Notes: a model not told the origin generated them from the letters alone. DNA of 64,000 nt from Anastatus disparis (GCA_017163975.1 JAFFSR010000230.1:124001-188000), one strand, 5' to 3'. Positions 22,999-33,843 are shown, numbered from the stretch's first letter. Program-made: numbers and translations.

Positions 22999-25900
22999 AT
23001 GTTACTGCTCGGTATTGTAGACGAATGTCTTCAACAGGGAGATGGTACTTCTGCTCAGGAACACATTACCATTCATGAAGAAACTTCACGATATTACAAA
23101 CAGTTTAAGCTTCAAGGGCGACAATTAAGAGTGTCGATATTACCCCCACCAGCTAATGCAAATGTATATGGCTGGTTGGAGGCTGCTATAAACGATTTAT
23201 ATCGTCACGTGTGTGAATATGCACAACCATCAGATTATATTGGCATGACTATAAGCTCTGAACGTTTTGTGCACGGGTCTCTATGGATTTCTTTTAGACT
23301 GCTTCGTGATTTTTCACCGGTAGATTTACTAGAACTGATAGCTAGTATAGCGCAGAGTAATGATGGTTTCGAAATTGACGATGTTTTGAATATTGAAGTC
23401 AGTACTGTGACTAAACCAGAGGGCCGGGGTCGTGTGTCTCTCACTAGCGAATCAGTTTTTAAGAAATCCATTCTAAATATTGAAAATAGCGACAGTCTTT
23501 GTCTTCCACGCTCGCTAGTCGCTGCTCACGTATACGCCATACGTGGTCAAACGCGTAGTGGAATTTTCCATAACAGATGGAATAAAATAAGACATCATAC
23601 AGCACAATATCAGAAAGTGCAAGCATTGAAACTTGTAAGAGCTGCGAGAGTTACGATACCCGAGACGGGTTGTGGTATAGAGGAGATTAAATTATTTCAA
23701 GAATATTATGCACTCTTTGGAGTCGCAATCGTTGTTTATTCATTTCAAAATTTTGCTCGTGGATATAGACCGCTTTACGATGGCACACGTTTCGTACACG
23801 ACGTTGGTAATGTCGTTAGACATACTCTAAATATCATGTATTATGAAAATTCCAGACATTACCAGCCAATTTTAAATTTACTCGCAGCGGCTGGGAGTCG
23901 AGGCTACTGAATACCTTGCAATAAAAAATTTAGTCATACGAAAAATCATAAATGTGAACAAAAATGCTATAAATGTTTACAGAAGCCTCCTTGTGATATA
24001 AATCGGGAAAAAATAAAATGCTTTCAATGTAGCAGAGATTTTTACGGCATTGTTTGTTTTGAAAATCATAAAAATTCAAAATCTTTCGATAGTTCTCGGT
24101 CGGTATGCGAGAGTATAAAAATTTGTCGTGTATGTAGCAAAACAGTGCGCATCAATGATAAAGAACCACATGATTGTAATACGATATTTTGTAAAATATG
24201 TAATGGTAAAAGACCAATAGAACATCTTTGTTACATGCAACCTATTGTCGATAAAAAAGGATTCATGATGAATAAAAAAACAATTCTTTATTTATTTTAT
24301 GATTTTGAGACTCAGCAATCAGAGAGCATTTTAGGCTGTGAGGCTGAAAAAGTGAGGCTGCATGTACCAAATTTATGTGTTGTCCAGCAAGTGTGTAGTT
24401 ACTGTTTGAACGATGAAAATGTATCAAATTCTTGCGAAGTATGAGGGATGCGCGAGTATGTGTTTGAAATTGACCCCGTGAAACAGCTAGTCGATTTGGC
24501 CTTGGCACCAAGAAAAAATTTCAAACAAATCGTTTGTATAGCACACAATGCGCAGGGTTTTAATGCACAATTTATTCTTAAACATTTAACAGAACGTAAA
24601 GATCTCAGAAATAAGCCAAATGTAATTTTAAACTGGTCAAAAATAATCATAATGGAAATTTTATCGGTTAAATTCATAGATAGTTTGAATTATCTACATA
24701 TGGGTTTAGCTGCACTACCAAAAGCTTACGGTCTTGTTAATATCGAGAAAGGTACGTTTCCTCATCTTTTTAATACACCGGAAAATCAGAATTACGTGGG
24801 AGAAATGCCACCGATATGCACTTTTTCGCCAGATTCGATGAAGATCAAAGAGCGACGCGAATTTATGCAGTGGTATAACGAAAAAAAAGCTGAAAATTAT
24901 ATATTAAATTTTAGAAATAAATTATAAAATACTGTAAGCAAGATGTAAAAATTTTACGTTTAGCATGTCTGGCTTTTCGCAATACCTTCATCGAATGTGG
25001 TAATACAGATCCATTTGTAGAGTGCGCCACCATCGCATCTTCTTGCATGCGTGTGTATAGAAAAAAATTTTTACAAAAAGATACAATAGGTATTATACCT
25101 CAAGGTGGCTATAGACAAGCAAATAAACAGTCTATGAAGGCGAAGCGATGGTTGTGCTGGATGGAAAATGTGCTGAATCGACAAATTCAGTATACCGTTC
25201 GTGCACGAGAAAAGAGGCTTCCCGAAGGCCCTCTAGTGGACGGATATTGTGTACTTGAAAATGGGAAGAAAATCGTTTTACAATTTATTGGCATGGTTGT
25301 GTCTGGTGTTACACCATAAACCGAGACTCGAGGCTCGTAAACGGTGAAAATATGGACGAACGTTTCGAGAGAACCGCGCGGATATCGGAAAAAATACGAG
25401 CCCATGGTTATGAACTTATCGAAAAGTGGGAGTGTGATTTCGATCGAGAGTACTCGGAAAACGAGAATATGCGGTCGTACATTGAAGATAAGACACGAAA
25501 ATGGCACGCGCCGTTAAATCCTCGAGAAGCATTTTTTGGCGGGTGAACGGGCAATACAGTCAAAATTTACGATGCAAAAAAGGGTGAGAAAATAAAATAC
25601 GTGGACGTGTGTTCATTATATCCATATATCTGTAAATACGGTCGATATCCCATTGGTCACCCAACTCTCTACGTAGACGAGGATGAGTGTCGCTCTCTGG
25701 TGGGTCAAACGAATGACATAAGTCACGTTGAAGGTCTTATTAAATGTGAAGTATTGCCGCCGCGAAATTCATATCATGCTGTACTCCCCGTTAAAATGCA
25801 TAATAAGCTTTTGTTTCCACTGTGTCGAACATGTGCTGAATTAATGTATACCGCAGATTGTGACCATGAAAATCCTGATGATCGTGTTTTTATCGGTACG

Positions 25901-26920
25901 TGGGTTGCTGACGAGTTGAGAAAAGCTGTTCAGATGGGCTATATCATCCGAAAAATATTTGAAATATGGTCTTATAAAATTACTCAGTACAACAAAGCCA
26001 CGGGTCAGGGTGGTCTATTTCCAACTTATATCGGTAAATTTTTCGCTGAGAAAACGTACGCGTCGGGTTACCCTTCGGAATGTGCTGACGGTGACGAAAA
26101 CGCGATTGCTCGATATATTGAGGAATTTGTGCAACAAGAGGGCATAAAATTAGACAGAAATCGAATAAAATATAACGCTGGTCTGAGATCTGTAGCAAAA
26201 CTCTGTTTAAACTCATTGTGGGGTAAATTTGGTCAACGAGAAAATATGCCAAAGACCGAAGTGGTGGATGATCCACAGAGATTGTTTGAATTACTCTGTA
26301 GTGCTGAGAGCGAGGTTGACTCAATTTTACCGATCGACGATACGACAATTTACGTATGCTGGCACAACACAGAAGCGGCTCTCGAGCCATCGGCATTATG
26401 TAACGTTGTCGTAGCCGCTTATACCACAGCCTTGGCGCGTTTAAAACTCTACGAAGAATTGCAACCGTTGGGTAAACGTGTATTGTATTACGATACTGAC
26501 TCTATTGTGTATGTAAGTCGCGTGGGTGAGTACGATGCGAAAACAGGGCCTTTCTTGGGTGACTTGACCGACGAATTGGCCTGTTATGGTCTTGGCACAA
26601 GCATCACATCATTCGTCTCTGGTGGACCCAAATTTTACGGATATAAATATTTGACACCAGATGGCGTTGAAGAATGTGTTTGCAAAATCAAGGGTATAAG
26701 ACTTAATTCGTCGGTGAGTCAGAAAATAAACTTTGATTCCATACGAAATCTTATTACTGGTGAAATACCGTTACTTTTTGCAAACTATGACGCTATTAGA
26801 CGCACACGGTTTCACGATGTTATAACACGACCTGAATGTAAAATATGCGAGCCCGTGTACTCAAAGAGACGATTTGTAAATAACGAGATTAGCTATCCAT
26901 ACGGCTATAAATCTAATTAA
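22999..26920 (+). pseudogene. polB: Protein-primed family B DNA polymerase (Polinton PolB), disrupted
   Basis: About 1,300 codons, normal Polinton PolB length. The N-terminal region (to 23907) is followed by a Cys-rich segment of several C-x2-C pairs. The exonuclease domain has Exo I (YDFE, 24298-24309), Exo II with Asn at 24562-24564 where the family has Asp, and Exo III (YCKQD, about 24935). Polymerase motif A is DVCSLYP (about 25604), motif B KLCLNSLWGKFG (about 26200) and motif C YDTDS with catalytic Asp at 26492-26500. Breaks: in-frame TGA at 23908, 24442 and 25544; a single-base frameshift near 24925; and a frameshift with apparent loss of a few codons near 25290. The polymerase would replicate the linear genome from a terminal protein. 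The start is uncertain: 22999, or splicing from upstream exons into 23021. Confidence 0.92.
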
Positions 26921-27066
26921 ATAATAAATAAATGTTGATATATTATTACCGAAGTAAAAATATTATGTACATATATATATATAGGTTATAGAATTAAGAC
27001 AAAAACAATTTTGTAATAAATTTCATAATTTATTGAAATTAAAATTAATATAACAGAATAATAAAT

Positions 27067-27333
27067 TTATTTTCTGTTAATTAAGTGGTCATCAATTTTT
27101 TTCATAATTATAGGTTCCAGAATAATCTTCATTCTTTCCACTCCCATTTTAAATCTCTCTCTGTCACAAGCCGCTTGCTCCCACTCTCCACGTCGTGCTG
27201 CACGGCTCGCGTAATCCCACACGCGTATCACGTGAATATCCGGTTTACCTTCCTTGAAATGCACCTTTTTTGTTTGATTCAATATTATTATTATTTTTTC
27301 TTCAAGATACGGATAATCACCACACTTTCTCAC
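27067..27333 (-). CDS. Small charged protein, unknown (Polinton)
   Basis: 88 codons on the minus strand, just after PolB and convergent to it. Composition is charged and protein-like (KVHFKEGKPDIHVIRVWDY; RRGEWEQAACDRERFKMG), with predicted amphipathic helices and no signal or membrane segment. I recognise no family. It may be complete or the 3' part of a gene whose 5' half was displaced. The AT-rich flanks contrast with its own composition, which favours a real gene. Confidence 0.5.
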   Translation of the reverse strand: MRKCGDYPYLEEKIIIILNQTKKVHFKEGKPDIHVIRVWDYASRAARRGEWEQAACDRERFKMGVERMKIILEPIIMKKIDDHLINRK

Positions 27334-27683
27334 GACAAGTCTCTATAAAATTTTATCAAAATTTAAAAATTTGAGTCTTTAATGAATTTTTTGTTAAAAT
27401 TTGATTACCTTTGCTCAAATTTGTTGACTATAACTTATTTATTTTCACGATACGAAAACTTGTACAGCACTAACCTATAAATGCTGCTGCTTTTACTTTT
27501 ATACTGGAAATGTGGTGGTGGTGGTGGTGGTGGTCGTGGCAGGTACAAGTAGTGATGGTGACGAGCGCTTTTGAGTAAATAACAGGTTAATACTTGTTAA
27601 GCTTTTCCAGCCATATAACTAAAGAGTGGAATAATGCTGGCGTCAGCCAGCTATATGGCTAATCAGCTAAACGATTGGCTAGC
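27334..27683. other. Spacer with (GGT)n tract and small inverted repeat
   Basis: A GGT run at about 27512-27533, and AGCCATATA (about 27611) inverted as TATATGGCT (about 27651), immediately left of the hAT-like insertion. No gene seen. Confidence 0.4.
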
Positions 27684-27691
27684 GCCAGCAC
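27684..27691 (+). repeat. 8-bp target-site duplication, left copy
   Basis: GCCAGCAC, identical to 31372-31379 at the other end of the foldback element. Confidence 0.8.
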
Positions 27692-28265
27692 CACGGTGGA
27701 AGAATAAGAGGTGATTCGACTTACCCCCACTTTCTGTGATGCTTATTGAATTGCCTCTCTTCTTCTCCGCGTGGCGGAGTCACTTAGGTAGATACCCCAC
27801 GTGCACACCTACATAAGCCCACTGAGTACGCATCGTTGTGTGCGTGCGCTGTTCATGAACAGCGAATGACCGTGTGTGACGTGTGAGTGAACACGTACAG
27901 CGTCTGGCATTGTGTTAGTAGAGTAAATTATAACATATAGTTAATTTAAATGTTCATAGCAAAAGTTTAGATTATAATTATTAATTACAAATGTATTTAT
28001 TTAATAAATTTAATTAGTGATTAAATTTTATACTTTTATAGTAAATGTTAAACTTATTTTTTATTTTTACACTATCTAAAGTGTCAATAAGATTAAATAA
28101 GTATCTTTCTACTTTTTTATGAAATAAATAAATAAATATTTGTATATAATAAAATTTAAATTTTCATAATAAAATTCTCAACTAAAAAAATATTTAAATT
28201 TAAACTTTTGGAAAGTATATATGGGCAGATGAGCATATGTCATTTTATGTTTATTTATTTATGAT

Positions 28266-28334
28266 GCAGCTTTAGCGTAATGGCTACGATGTGCGTTTTG
28301 AAATGTTTGTCGCTCTGGGTTCAAATCCGGGTAC
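28266..28334 (+). repeat. tRNA-like (SINE-type) segment, left arm copy
   Basis: Pol III A-box-like TAGCGTAATGGCTACGA and B box GGTTCAAATCC at tRNA spacing. The T-stem has a mismatch and the acceptor ends do not pair, so it is not a functional tRNA. The inverted partner is 30764-30833. Confidence 0.55.
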
Positions 28335-28466
28335 ATTCAATTTTTTTTTTTTTTTTTTCATAAAAGTTGTATTTTAATTTTTTTAAATATTTTATTTTAC
28401 AAAATAATATTTTTTAAATGATTGAAAAATATATAATTAAATCAGTTGATTAATAAAAATCTTTAA

Positions 28467-28816
28467 GGTGGCTGTAGAGTTTGGTGCCGTATCAAGCTCG
28501 AGCCCCAACAATAAGAACAAAATAATGTTTTTTTCTTTTAAGTAAATTTTATAAAAACTGTTTTTAATCAATTACTATATTTATAATTTGTATTACACTT
28601 TATTATTTGACAATAAATATTGACGATTTACATCTGATAGCGTTGTAATTATATCAATTTTCATCAATTTAAAGTTAAATTTCGATAATTTTTTTCTCTG
28701 GAATTAGGGTGTTTATCTTATATTTTCAAAGTTACTCTGAAATAGTAATAACTTATACTTTTTATAGTATTTTTTTACTAAAAATCCAATTTTTCATCAA
28801 ATTTGCTCGAGCCACC
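28467..28816. mobile_element. TTAA-inserting MITE (350 bp) nested in the left arm
   Basis: It begins GGTGGCT and ends AGCCACC, flanked by TTAA at 28463-28466 and 28817-28820. The right arm of the foldback has the corresponding empty site (single TTAA, followed by the same GTTGAAAA-type sequence near 30630), which proves the insertion. TTAA duplication is typical of piggyBac and Kolobok-type elements. Confidence 0.8.
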
Positions 28817-29547
28817 TTAAATTGAAAATTTTATTTATAAATTTGTTTATTAAATTATTTCACAAGTAACTGAAAAATCACTATAAGTCCTAAATGTAAA
28901 TTATTTACAGAAATAGAAAAATATAAATATGTTATATTATCAATTTATTTTAATTATATTGATTTTCTAGAAATCAAAATGAAATATTTACAAATAAATT
29001 AATAAATTTTAATTACTATACAATTTAGCAATTTTATTAATACTTTAGTAGTAATTATCAAAATTCAATAAATATTAAATAAATTAAAAAAAAATAATAT
29101 AAGATTAGAAAGACTAGAGTAAAAATTGCACTGTAAGAAATGTAGTTTTTTTAACAATGTCTGAATTTTTAAACGTGCACCAATAGCAGGAAATAATTTG
29201 TCAATTTAATTAGGGAAATTTTTTAATTCTTAAAGAGTTACAACATCATATATTTCTGATTTTACACAATTCATTATGGGGTTATGCATGATTATATAAG
29301 TATTATGAAATCAATATAATTAATAAATAATAATTATTTATTTACCGTGAAGCGTAGATAAATATTTATCTAATCTGTACTTCTCAAATAAATTATCCAT
29401 TCAAGATAAAATTCAATCAAAAATCTTAATAATGTTGTGGTGCAAAAAATGTATCAACAAAAATCTAATATATTATAAGCTATGGTTTTGCTACGTACTT
29501 TTGAATTACACATAGTATAATTATGAACTTATAAATATTTTAACTCA

Positions 29548-30223
29548 CAAGGAGAGTGCATTGCATTTGGGTCTTGGATTTTCTTCTAGCTTTGGGATCT
29601 TTTTTCTTACATAAAATCATGAAAAAAGCCGCGTCCATTCGGTCCAACGCTCGATTTTTTCCGAGTTATGAGCAGTTTTGTCTGTTTTGTTGAAAAAATT
29701 GCATCTGCTTTATAATTTTACAATTTTCGAACTACTTATTCTAGAAGGTATTTACTGATTGCATATTAAAGTTGAGATTGAAACCTTTCGATTAAAAAAA
29801 AAACGTGTCCAAAAAGCTCAAGTTGTTAAAAAGTTATGGGCGAATAAAAATAGCACAAATATTTAGCTAAAAAAATGCATAGAAAATAAATGCAACATTT
29901 TAGTCAGAAATTCATTTCAATTTTCATCCCTTCATAAATTTTTAACAACTTGAGCTTTTTGGACGCGTTTTTTTTTTAATCGAAAGGTTTTAATCTCAAT
30001 TTTAATATGCAATCAGTAAAAACCTTCTAGAATAAGTAGTTCGGAAACTGTAAAATTATAAAGCAGATGCAATTTTTTCAACAAAACAGACAAAACTGCT
30101 CATAATTCGGAAAAAATCGAGCGTTGGACCGAATGGACGCGGCTTTTTTCATGATTTTATGAAAGAAAAAAGATCCCAAAGCTAGAAGAAAATCCAAGAC
30201 CCAAATGCAATGCACTCTCCTTG
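29548..30223. mobile_element. CAAGGAG-family palindromic element, copy A
   Basis: 676-bp near-perfect palindrome, centre about 29885. It starts CAAGGAGAGTGCATTG and ends with the complement, flanked by TCA on both sides (29545-29547, 30224-30226). It lies off-centre in the spacer of the larger foldback, so it is a separate insertion. No ORF. Confidence 0.85.
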
Positions 30224-30763
30224 TCAGTATTTCTACATATTTAATTTTTATTTATGAAATGATTCAACTTCATCAAATAATTTTTAAAATTTAATTAAAA
30301 ATAAAGTCAAACATATGAAAATAATAGGGCCAACTATATTATTCTCACAGCGTATATATTATTATGTAACATTTGGAATGGGTCAGTTTTGTAAACTTAA
30401 AAATAGAGATATTAAAAAATAAGTGAAGAGATTACAAATTGCTGAATTGTATAGTAATTAAAATTCATTATTTTACTTGTAAATATTTTAATTTGTAAAA
30501 AATCAAAATAATTAAAATAAATTTGTGATAATATAGTATATTTCCATTTTTCTACTTTTGTAAATAATTTATATTTAGTGTTTATAGTAATTTTTTAATT
30601 ACTTGCGAAATAAATAAATAAATTTTTCAACTTAAAGATTTTTATTAATCAACTGACTTAATTATTTATTTTTCAATAATTTAAAAAATATCATTTTGTA
30701 AAATAAAATATTTAAAAAATTTAAAATACAACTTTTTATGAAAAAAAAAAAACATTGAATGTA

Positions 30764-30833
30764 CCCGGATTTGAACCCAGAACAACAACATTTCAAAGCG
30801 CACGTCGTAGCCATTACGCTAAAGCTGCATCAT
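30764..30833 (-). repeat. tRNA-like (SINE-type) segment, right arm copy
   Basis: Minus-strand partner of 28266-28334 with the same A and B boxes, slightly diverged. Confidence 0.55.
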
Positions 30834-31371
30834 AAATAAGTAAACATAAAATGATATATGCTCATCTGCCCTTATATACTTTACAAAAGTTTAAATTTCA
30901 ATATTTTTTCATTAATAATTTCATTTTCATAAAATTTTAAAATTCAATAGATCAAAAAATATTAAGCAATTAATTTCATGAAAAAGTAGAAAGTATTTTT
31001 TACTTATTTAATTTTATTGAGACATATAAGAATATAAAATAAGTCTATTATTTACTATGAAAGCAAATAATTTAATAAATAATTTAATTTATTAAATAAA
31101 TATATAAGTAACTAATAATTACATTTATTTAATCCACTAAAACAATGCCACACGCTATGTGTAATGTGTTCACTCACACACGGCCATTCGCTGTTCATGA
31201 ATAGCTCACGCACACAACGATGCGTACTCAGTGGGCTTATGTAGGTGTGCACGTGGGGTATCTACCTAAGTGGCTCCGCCACGTGGAGAAGTAGAGAGTC
31301 AATTCAATAAGCGACACACGTTTTAATGGTGGGGGAAGGATAGTCAAATCACCTCTTATTCTTCCACCGTG

Positions 31372-31379
31372 GCCAGCAC
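31372..31379 (+). repeat. 8-bp target-site duplication, right copy
   Basis: GCCAGCAC, identical to 27684-27691. Confidence 0.8.
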
Positions 31380-31395
31380 GATACTGCTCGCACAC

Positions 31396-31428
31396 GCGCG
31401 CGCCGCCGCCGCCGCCGCCCCCCCCTCT
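31396..31428 (+). repeat. GCC/GC-rich simple repeat
   Basis: CGCGCG followed by a run of GCC and C. It sits about 75 bp before the ATPase start, in the short region between the foldback element and the virion gene block. Confidence 0.8.
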
Positions 31429-31500
31429 TGCTGATCGTATATGTAGAGTGGTTCGAGGATGTGATGAGGTTAGTAGTAGAAGTTTAGCAGCGGCGGTAAC

Positions 31501-32178
31501 ATGGACGTTTGCAGGTGGATGCATCCGTGGACTTTGATGATTTGTGGACCCAGCTCGTGTGGTAAAACAGTATTTGTGAAGAATTTTTTGCATCACATTG
31601 ATCGCATGACTGATACAAAATTCGAGCGTATACTCTTGTATTATACCGAGTGGCAGGCAATTTACAGGGAGTTGGGTGAGGGAATCGAATTTCACGAGGG
31701 TTTACCAAAGAGCGAAGATTATGCCAATGATCCACGACCAAAACTCTTAATTCTCGACGATCTGATGAGAGAATCGTCCAGCAGAGCTGTAGTCAATCTC
31801 TTTACCAAAGGCAGTCATCACAATAACTTGAGCGTCATCTTTATCTCGCAAAATCTCTTTCATCAAGGTCAGCGAGAAATCTCTCTAAACTCTAATTACA
31901 TCGTTGTATTTAAAAATCCGCGCGATCGAGCGCAAATAAATCATCTGGCGCGTCAAGTCTGCCCCGAGGAGCCTCGTTTTTTGCAAGAGGCATATCTCGA
32001 TGCCACAGCAGAGCCACACGGCTATTTGTTCATAGACCTGAAGCAGGGTACGCCTGAAAATGTGAGATTTCGTACTTGTATATTTCCGTTTGACAAACAT
32101 CAGTACGTTTATGTGCCTCGTTGCAAACCCATAAAAGCTGGTGCTCGCTCGAATAATGTACCAGTCGTGCGATTGTAA
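31501..32178 (+). CDS. Genome-packaging ATPase (A32/FtsK-HerA type)
   Basis: 225 codons. Walker A is GPSSCGKT at residues 16-23 and Walker B LLILDD at 82-87. A sensor-like SVIFISQNLFHQG follows, as in the HerA/FtsK-related packaging ATPases of Polintons, adintoviruses and other double-jelly-roll viruses. These enzymes pump double-stranded DNA into preformed capsids. Length and motif spacing are normal and no break is seen. The stop codon overlaps the next gene's start by one base, giving a compact viral layout. The foldback insertion ends only about 120 bp upstream and has probably separated the gene from its original promoter. Confidence 0.92.
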   Translation: MDVCRWMHPWTLMICGPSSCGKTVFVKNFLHHIDRMTDTKFERILLYYTEWQAIYRELGEGIEFHEGLPKSEDYANDPRPKLLILDDLMRESSSRAVVNLFTKGSHHNNLSVIFISQNLFHQGQREISLNSNYIVVFKNPRDRAQINHLARQVCPEEPRFLQEAYLDATAEPHGYLFIDLKQGTPENVRFRTCIFPFDKHQYVYVPRCKPIKAGARSNNVPVVRL

Positions 32179-32525
32179 TGGAGCCGGTGAGACGTAGTCG
32201 TAGCAGCAGACCGGTTCCAGAAAAGTACTGGACTCAGCTACATGTTTTGTGTAAAAGCGAACTCTATAAAGTTAAGGCTATAATACGCGAAGCAAATTCT
32301 AAACTTATAACGTACATTTGCGAGTGTGCTTTGAACATTTTACGTGGAAATATTCCACTCAGCAAGTATTATAAGAAACAATTGCGAAAAGTCGCACCTC
32401 TGTTGCGGAAACTCGCTAAACTGGGTAGTTTGGAGGTAAAAAGGAAATTGATGGTAAAATCAGCATATTTACTGCGGCTAATTGTGAAACCTGTTATATC
32501 GGCATGGAGTACGCAAGAAAAATGA
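32178..32525 (+). CDS. Small basic conserved Polinton protein
   Basis: 115 codons, overlapping the ATPase stop by one base and the next gene by 22 bases. Strongly basic: an RRSRSSR start and a C-terminal KKQLRKVAPLLRKLAKLGS-type helix-rich region. The core ITYICECALNILRGNIPLS is a segment I associate with small ORFs next to the ATPase in animal Polintons. Function unknown; a DNA-associated virion role is inference from its charge and place. Intact. Confidence 0.75.
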   Translation: MEPVRRSRSSRPVPEKYWTQLHVLCKSELYKVKAIIREANSKLITYICECALNILRGNIPLSKYYKKQLRKVAPLLRKLAKLGSLEVKRKLMVKSAYLLRLIVKPVISAWSTQEK

Positions 32526-33334
32526 TTTTAGTACCGCAAGAGTGCTTGGAGCAACAGCTTCAGCAGCAGCAGCATGACGTAGCAACTACCAATCATACAA
32601 CACCAGCATCCAGTGTCCAGACACCTGGTACAGCCACGACACGCCTCGACGAGGAAATGAGTAAAATTTTACATTCTGCGGGTGATGAGCGCCAAAAATC
32701 TTTGCAATATCAGCAAATCTTGCAGCGTTACTTGCATCTAAGAGAGGAGGAGAAGAATGAGAGTGGGGGTATAATACGTCCACACGAGACCGCATTATTA
32801 GAAACGGGAACGACAATGGATAGAGGCGATAATGACGAAATCGACGACAAACAGATTGTCGAGTCGGTACCGCAGAAATTTCGAAGCAATGCTAGACATC
32901 TCATTAGATACTTGCGACAAGCTGGTAATATTGAATGGGATAGTCGTGGTATAATCAAACTAGATGGCGCTGTTGTCGAGGGTACTAATATTGTCGATTT
33001 GGTGAACGAGGCTATGAGAAGTAGAAAAAGACCACCACCACGCGGATACAAACAGTTTGCACGCGTCTTGCGACAAGTTAGTATACCTCGAGAATTCATT
33101 GGTAACGATCAACTGTGGCGTAAGATTGCATCTCATAGCGCTGACTCATCGCCGTCATCGTCGTCAGAAAACGAAGGTTATTATACTTCAACAGCTACTA
33201 GTCAGACGAGCGTAAAGGAGAAAGAAGTTGAGAGTGCGAAAAAGCGTAAAAAAGTTGGTAGCGAGTTGGCAGCTACGCCATCAACCCCTGCAAAAAAGAG
33301 TCGTCTCGAGCAGCTAAAATGGAACCGTATGTGA
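32504..33334 (+). CDS. Conserved Polinton protein, unknown function
   Basis: 276 codons, overlapping the previous gene. It starts MEYARKMILVPQECLE with a Gln-rich tract, then an acidic/charged helical region. A conserved-looking globular part lies at about residues 125-205 (FRSNARHLIRYLRQAGNIEW; DGAVVEGTNIVDLVNEAM; VSIPREFIGND). The tail is Ser-rich and ends in lysine-rich nuclear-localisation-like segments (KKRKK, PAKKSR). From memory this arrangement is common between ATPase and capsid genes of Polintons, but its role is undetermined. Intact. Confidence 0.75.
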   Translation: MEYARKMILVPQECLEQQLQQQQHDVATTNHTTPASSVQTPGTATTRLDEEMSKILHSAGDERQKSLQYQQILQRYLHLREEEKNESGGIIRPHETALLETGTTMDRGDNDEIDDKQIVESVPQKFRSNARHLIRYLRQAGNIEWDSRGIIKLDGAVVEGTNIVDLVNEAMRSRKRPPPRGYKQFARVLRQVSIPREFIGNDQLWRKIASHSADSSPSSSSENEGYYTSTATSQTSVKEKEVESAKKRKKVGSELAATPSTPAKKSRLEQLKWNRM

Positions 33335-33348
33335 AAGCATGAAAGGAA

Positions 33349-33843
33349 GTGATGGAGGGGGTGGTGGAGGAGGAGGAGGAGAAGGGGGAGAAAACTGGTA
33401 CTTTTATAGACCAATTGATTTCAGTTGTACCCTTTGAAATGCATCTGCCAGGCTACCAGTTTCTCGGCCCTGGCACACATCTCGAAGAGCGTCTCAGATG
33501 CGGTCAGAGAGGAAAAAACCCTCTTGACAATGCCTGTCTAGAGCACGATATTTCATATTCAAATAAAAAAATAACGAATCATATAAAAGCCGACAGACTG
33601 CTGGCTGAACGAGCATTTTCACGCATGCTCTCGGAGACTGCGGATGGTAATGAAAAGACTGCAGCTGGTATTACTGTTTTGTGCATGATCAGCAAAATTG
33701 CGTTTGATAAATTTTTGAAACGCATTAAAAATACATTTAAAAGACAGCAAAAGAAAGAGAGAAAGCTGATTTATAAGAGGAAGAGGAGCAATGAGAAAGA
33801 AAGAGAAAAGGAAGAAGGAGATGTCAAAGCCGGACGGCCTTGA
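33349..33843 (+). CDS. Parvovirus-type phospholipase A2 domain protein
   Basis: 164 codons. An acidic N-terminus is followed by the compact secreted-PLA2-like fold signature: Ca2+ loop YQFLGPG at residues 36-42, then NPLDNACLEHDISY at 57-70 with the His-Asp pair (66-67) and the supporting Tyr. The layout matches VP1-type viral PLA2 domains, which in parvoviruses act on membranes during particle entry. The C-terminal 60 residues are strongly basic. All key residues are present and the gene is unbroken, but surrounding capsid genes are not. The exact start is uncertain because acidic GGA-rich sequence precedes it. It overlaps the integrase start. Confidence 0.85.
   Translation: MMEGVVEEEEEKGEKTGTFIDQLISVVPFEMHLPGYQFLGPGTHLEERLRCGQRGKNPLDNACLEHDISYSNKKITNHIKADRLLAERAFSRMLSETADGNEKTAAGITVLCMISKIAFDKFLKRIKNTFKRQQKKERKLIYKRKRSNEKEREKEEGDVKAGRP

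Larger units (their letters stand above)
27692..31371. mobile_element. hAT-like foldback element with arms of about 1.3 kb inside the Polinton
   Basis: The ends are CACGGTGGAAG (27692) and its complement (ending 31371). Each is flanked by the 8-bp direct repeat GCCAGCAC (27684-27691 and 31372-31379), the length made by hAT and P transposases. The arms pair around a centre near 29526: for example GTGGCGGAGTCAC at 27771 and the CTACCTAAGTGGCTCCGCC region at 31263-31281. Arms also contain a tRNA-like segment. The left arm holds a TTAA MITE and the central spacer a palindrome. No transposase is present, so it is non-autonomous. It splits the Polinton between PolB and the ATPase. Confidence 0.85.

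Noticed and set aside
22865..25546. UGA recoding (selenocysteine or alternative code)
   Set aside because: Frameshifts in the same gene, and TAA stops in the capsid and protease genes, point to ordinary decay; no recoding element was recognised.
28266..28334. Functional tRNA gene
   Set aside because: A and B boxes are present, but the T-stem has a mismatch and the acceptor strands do not pair.
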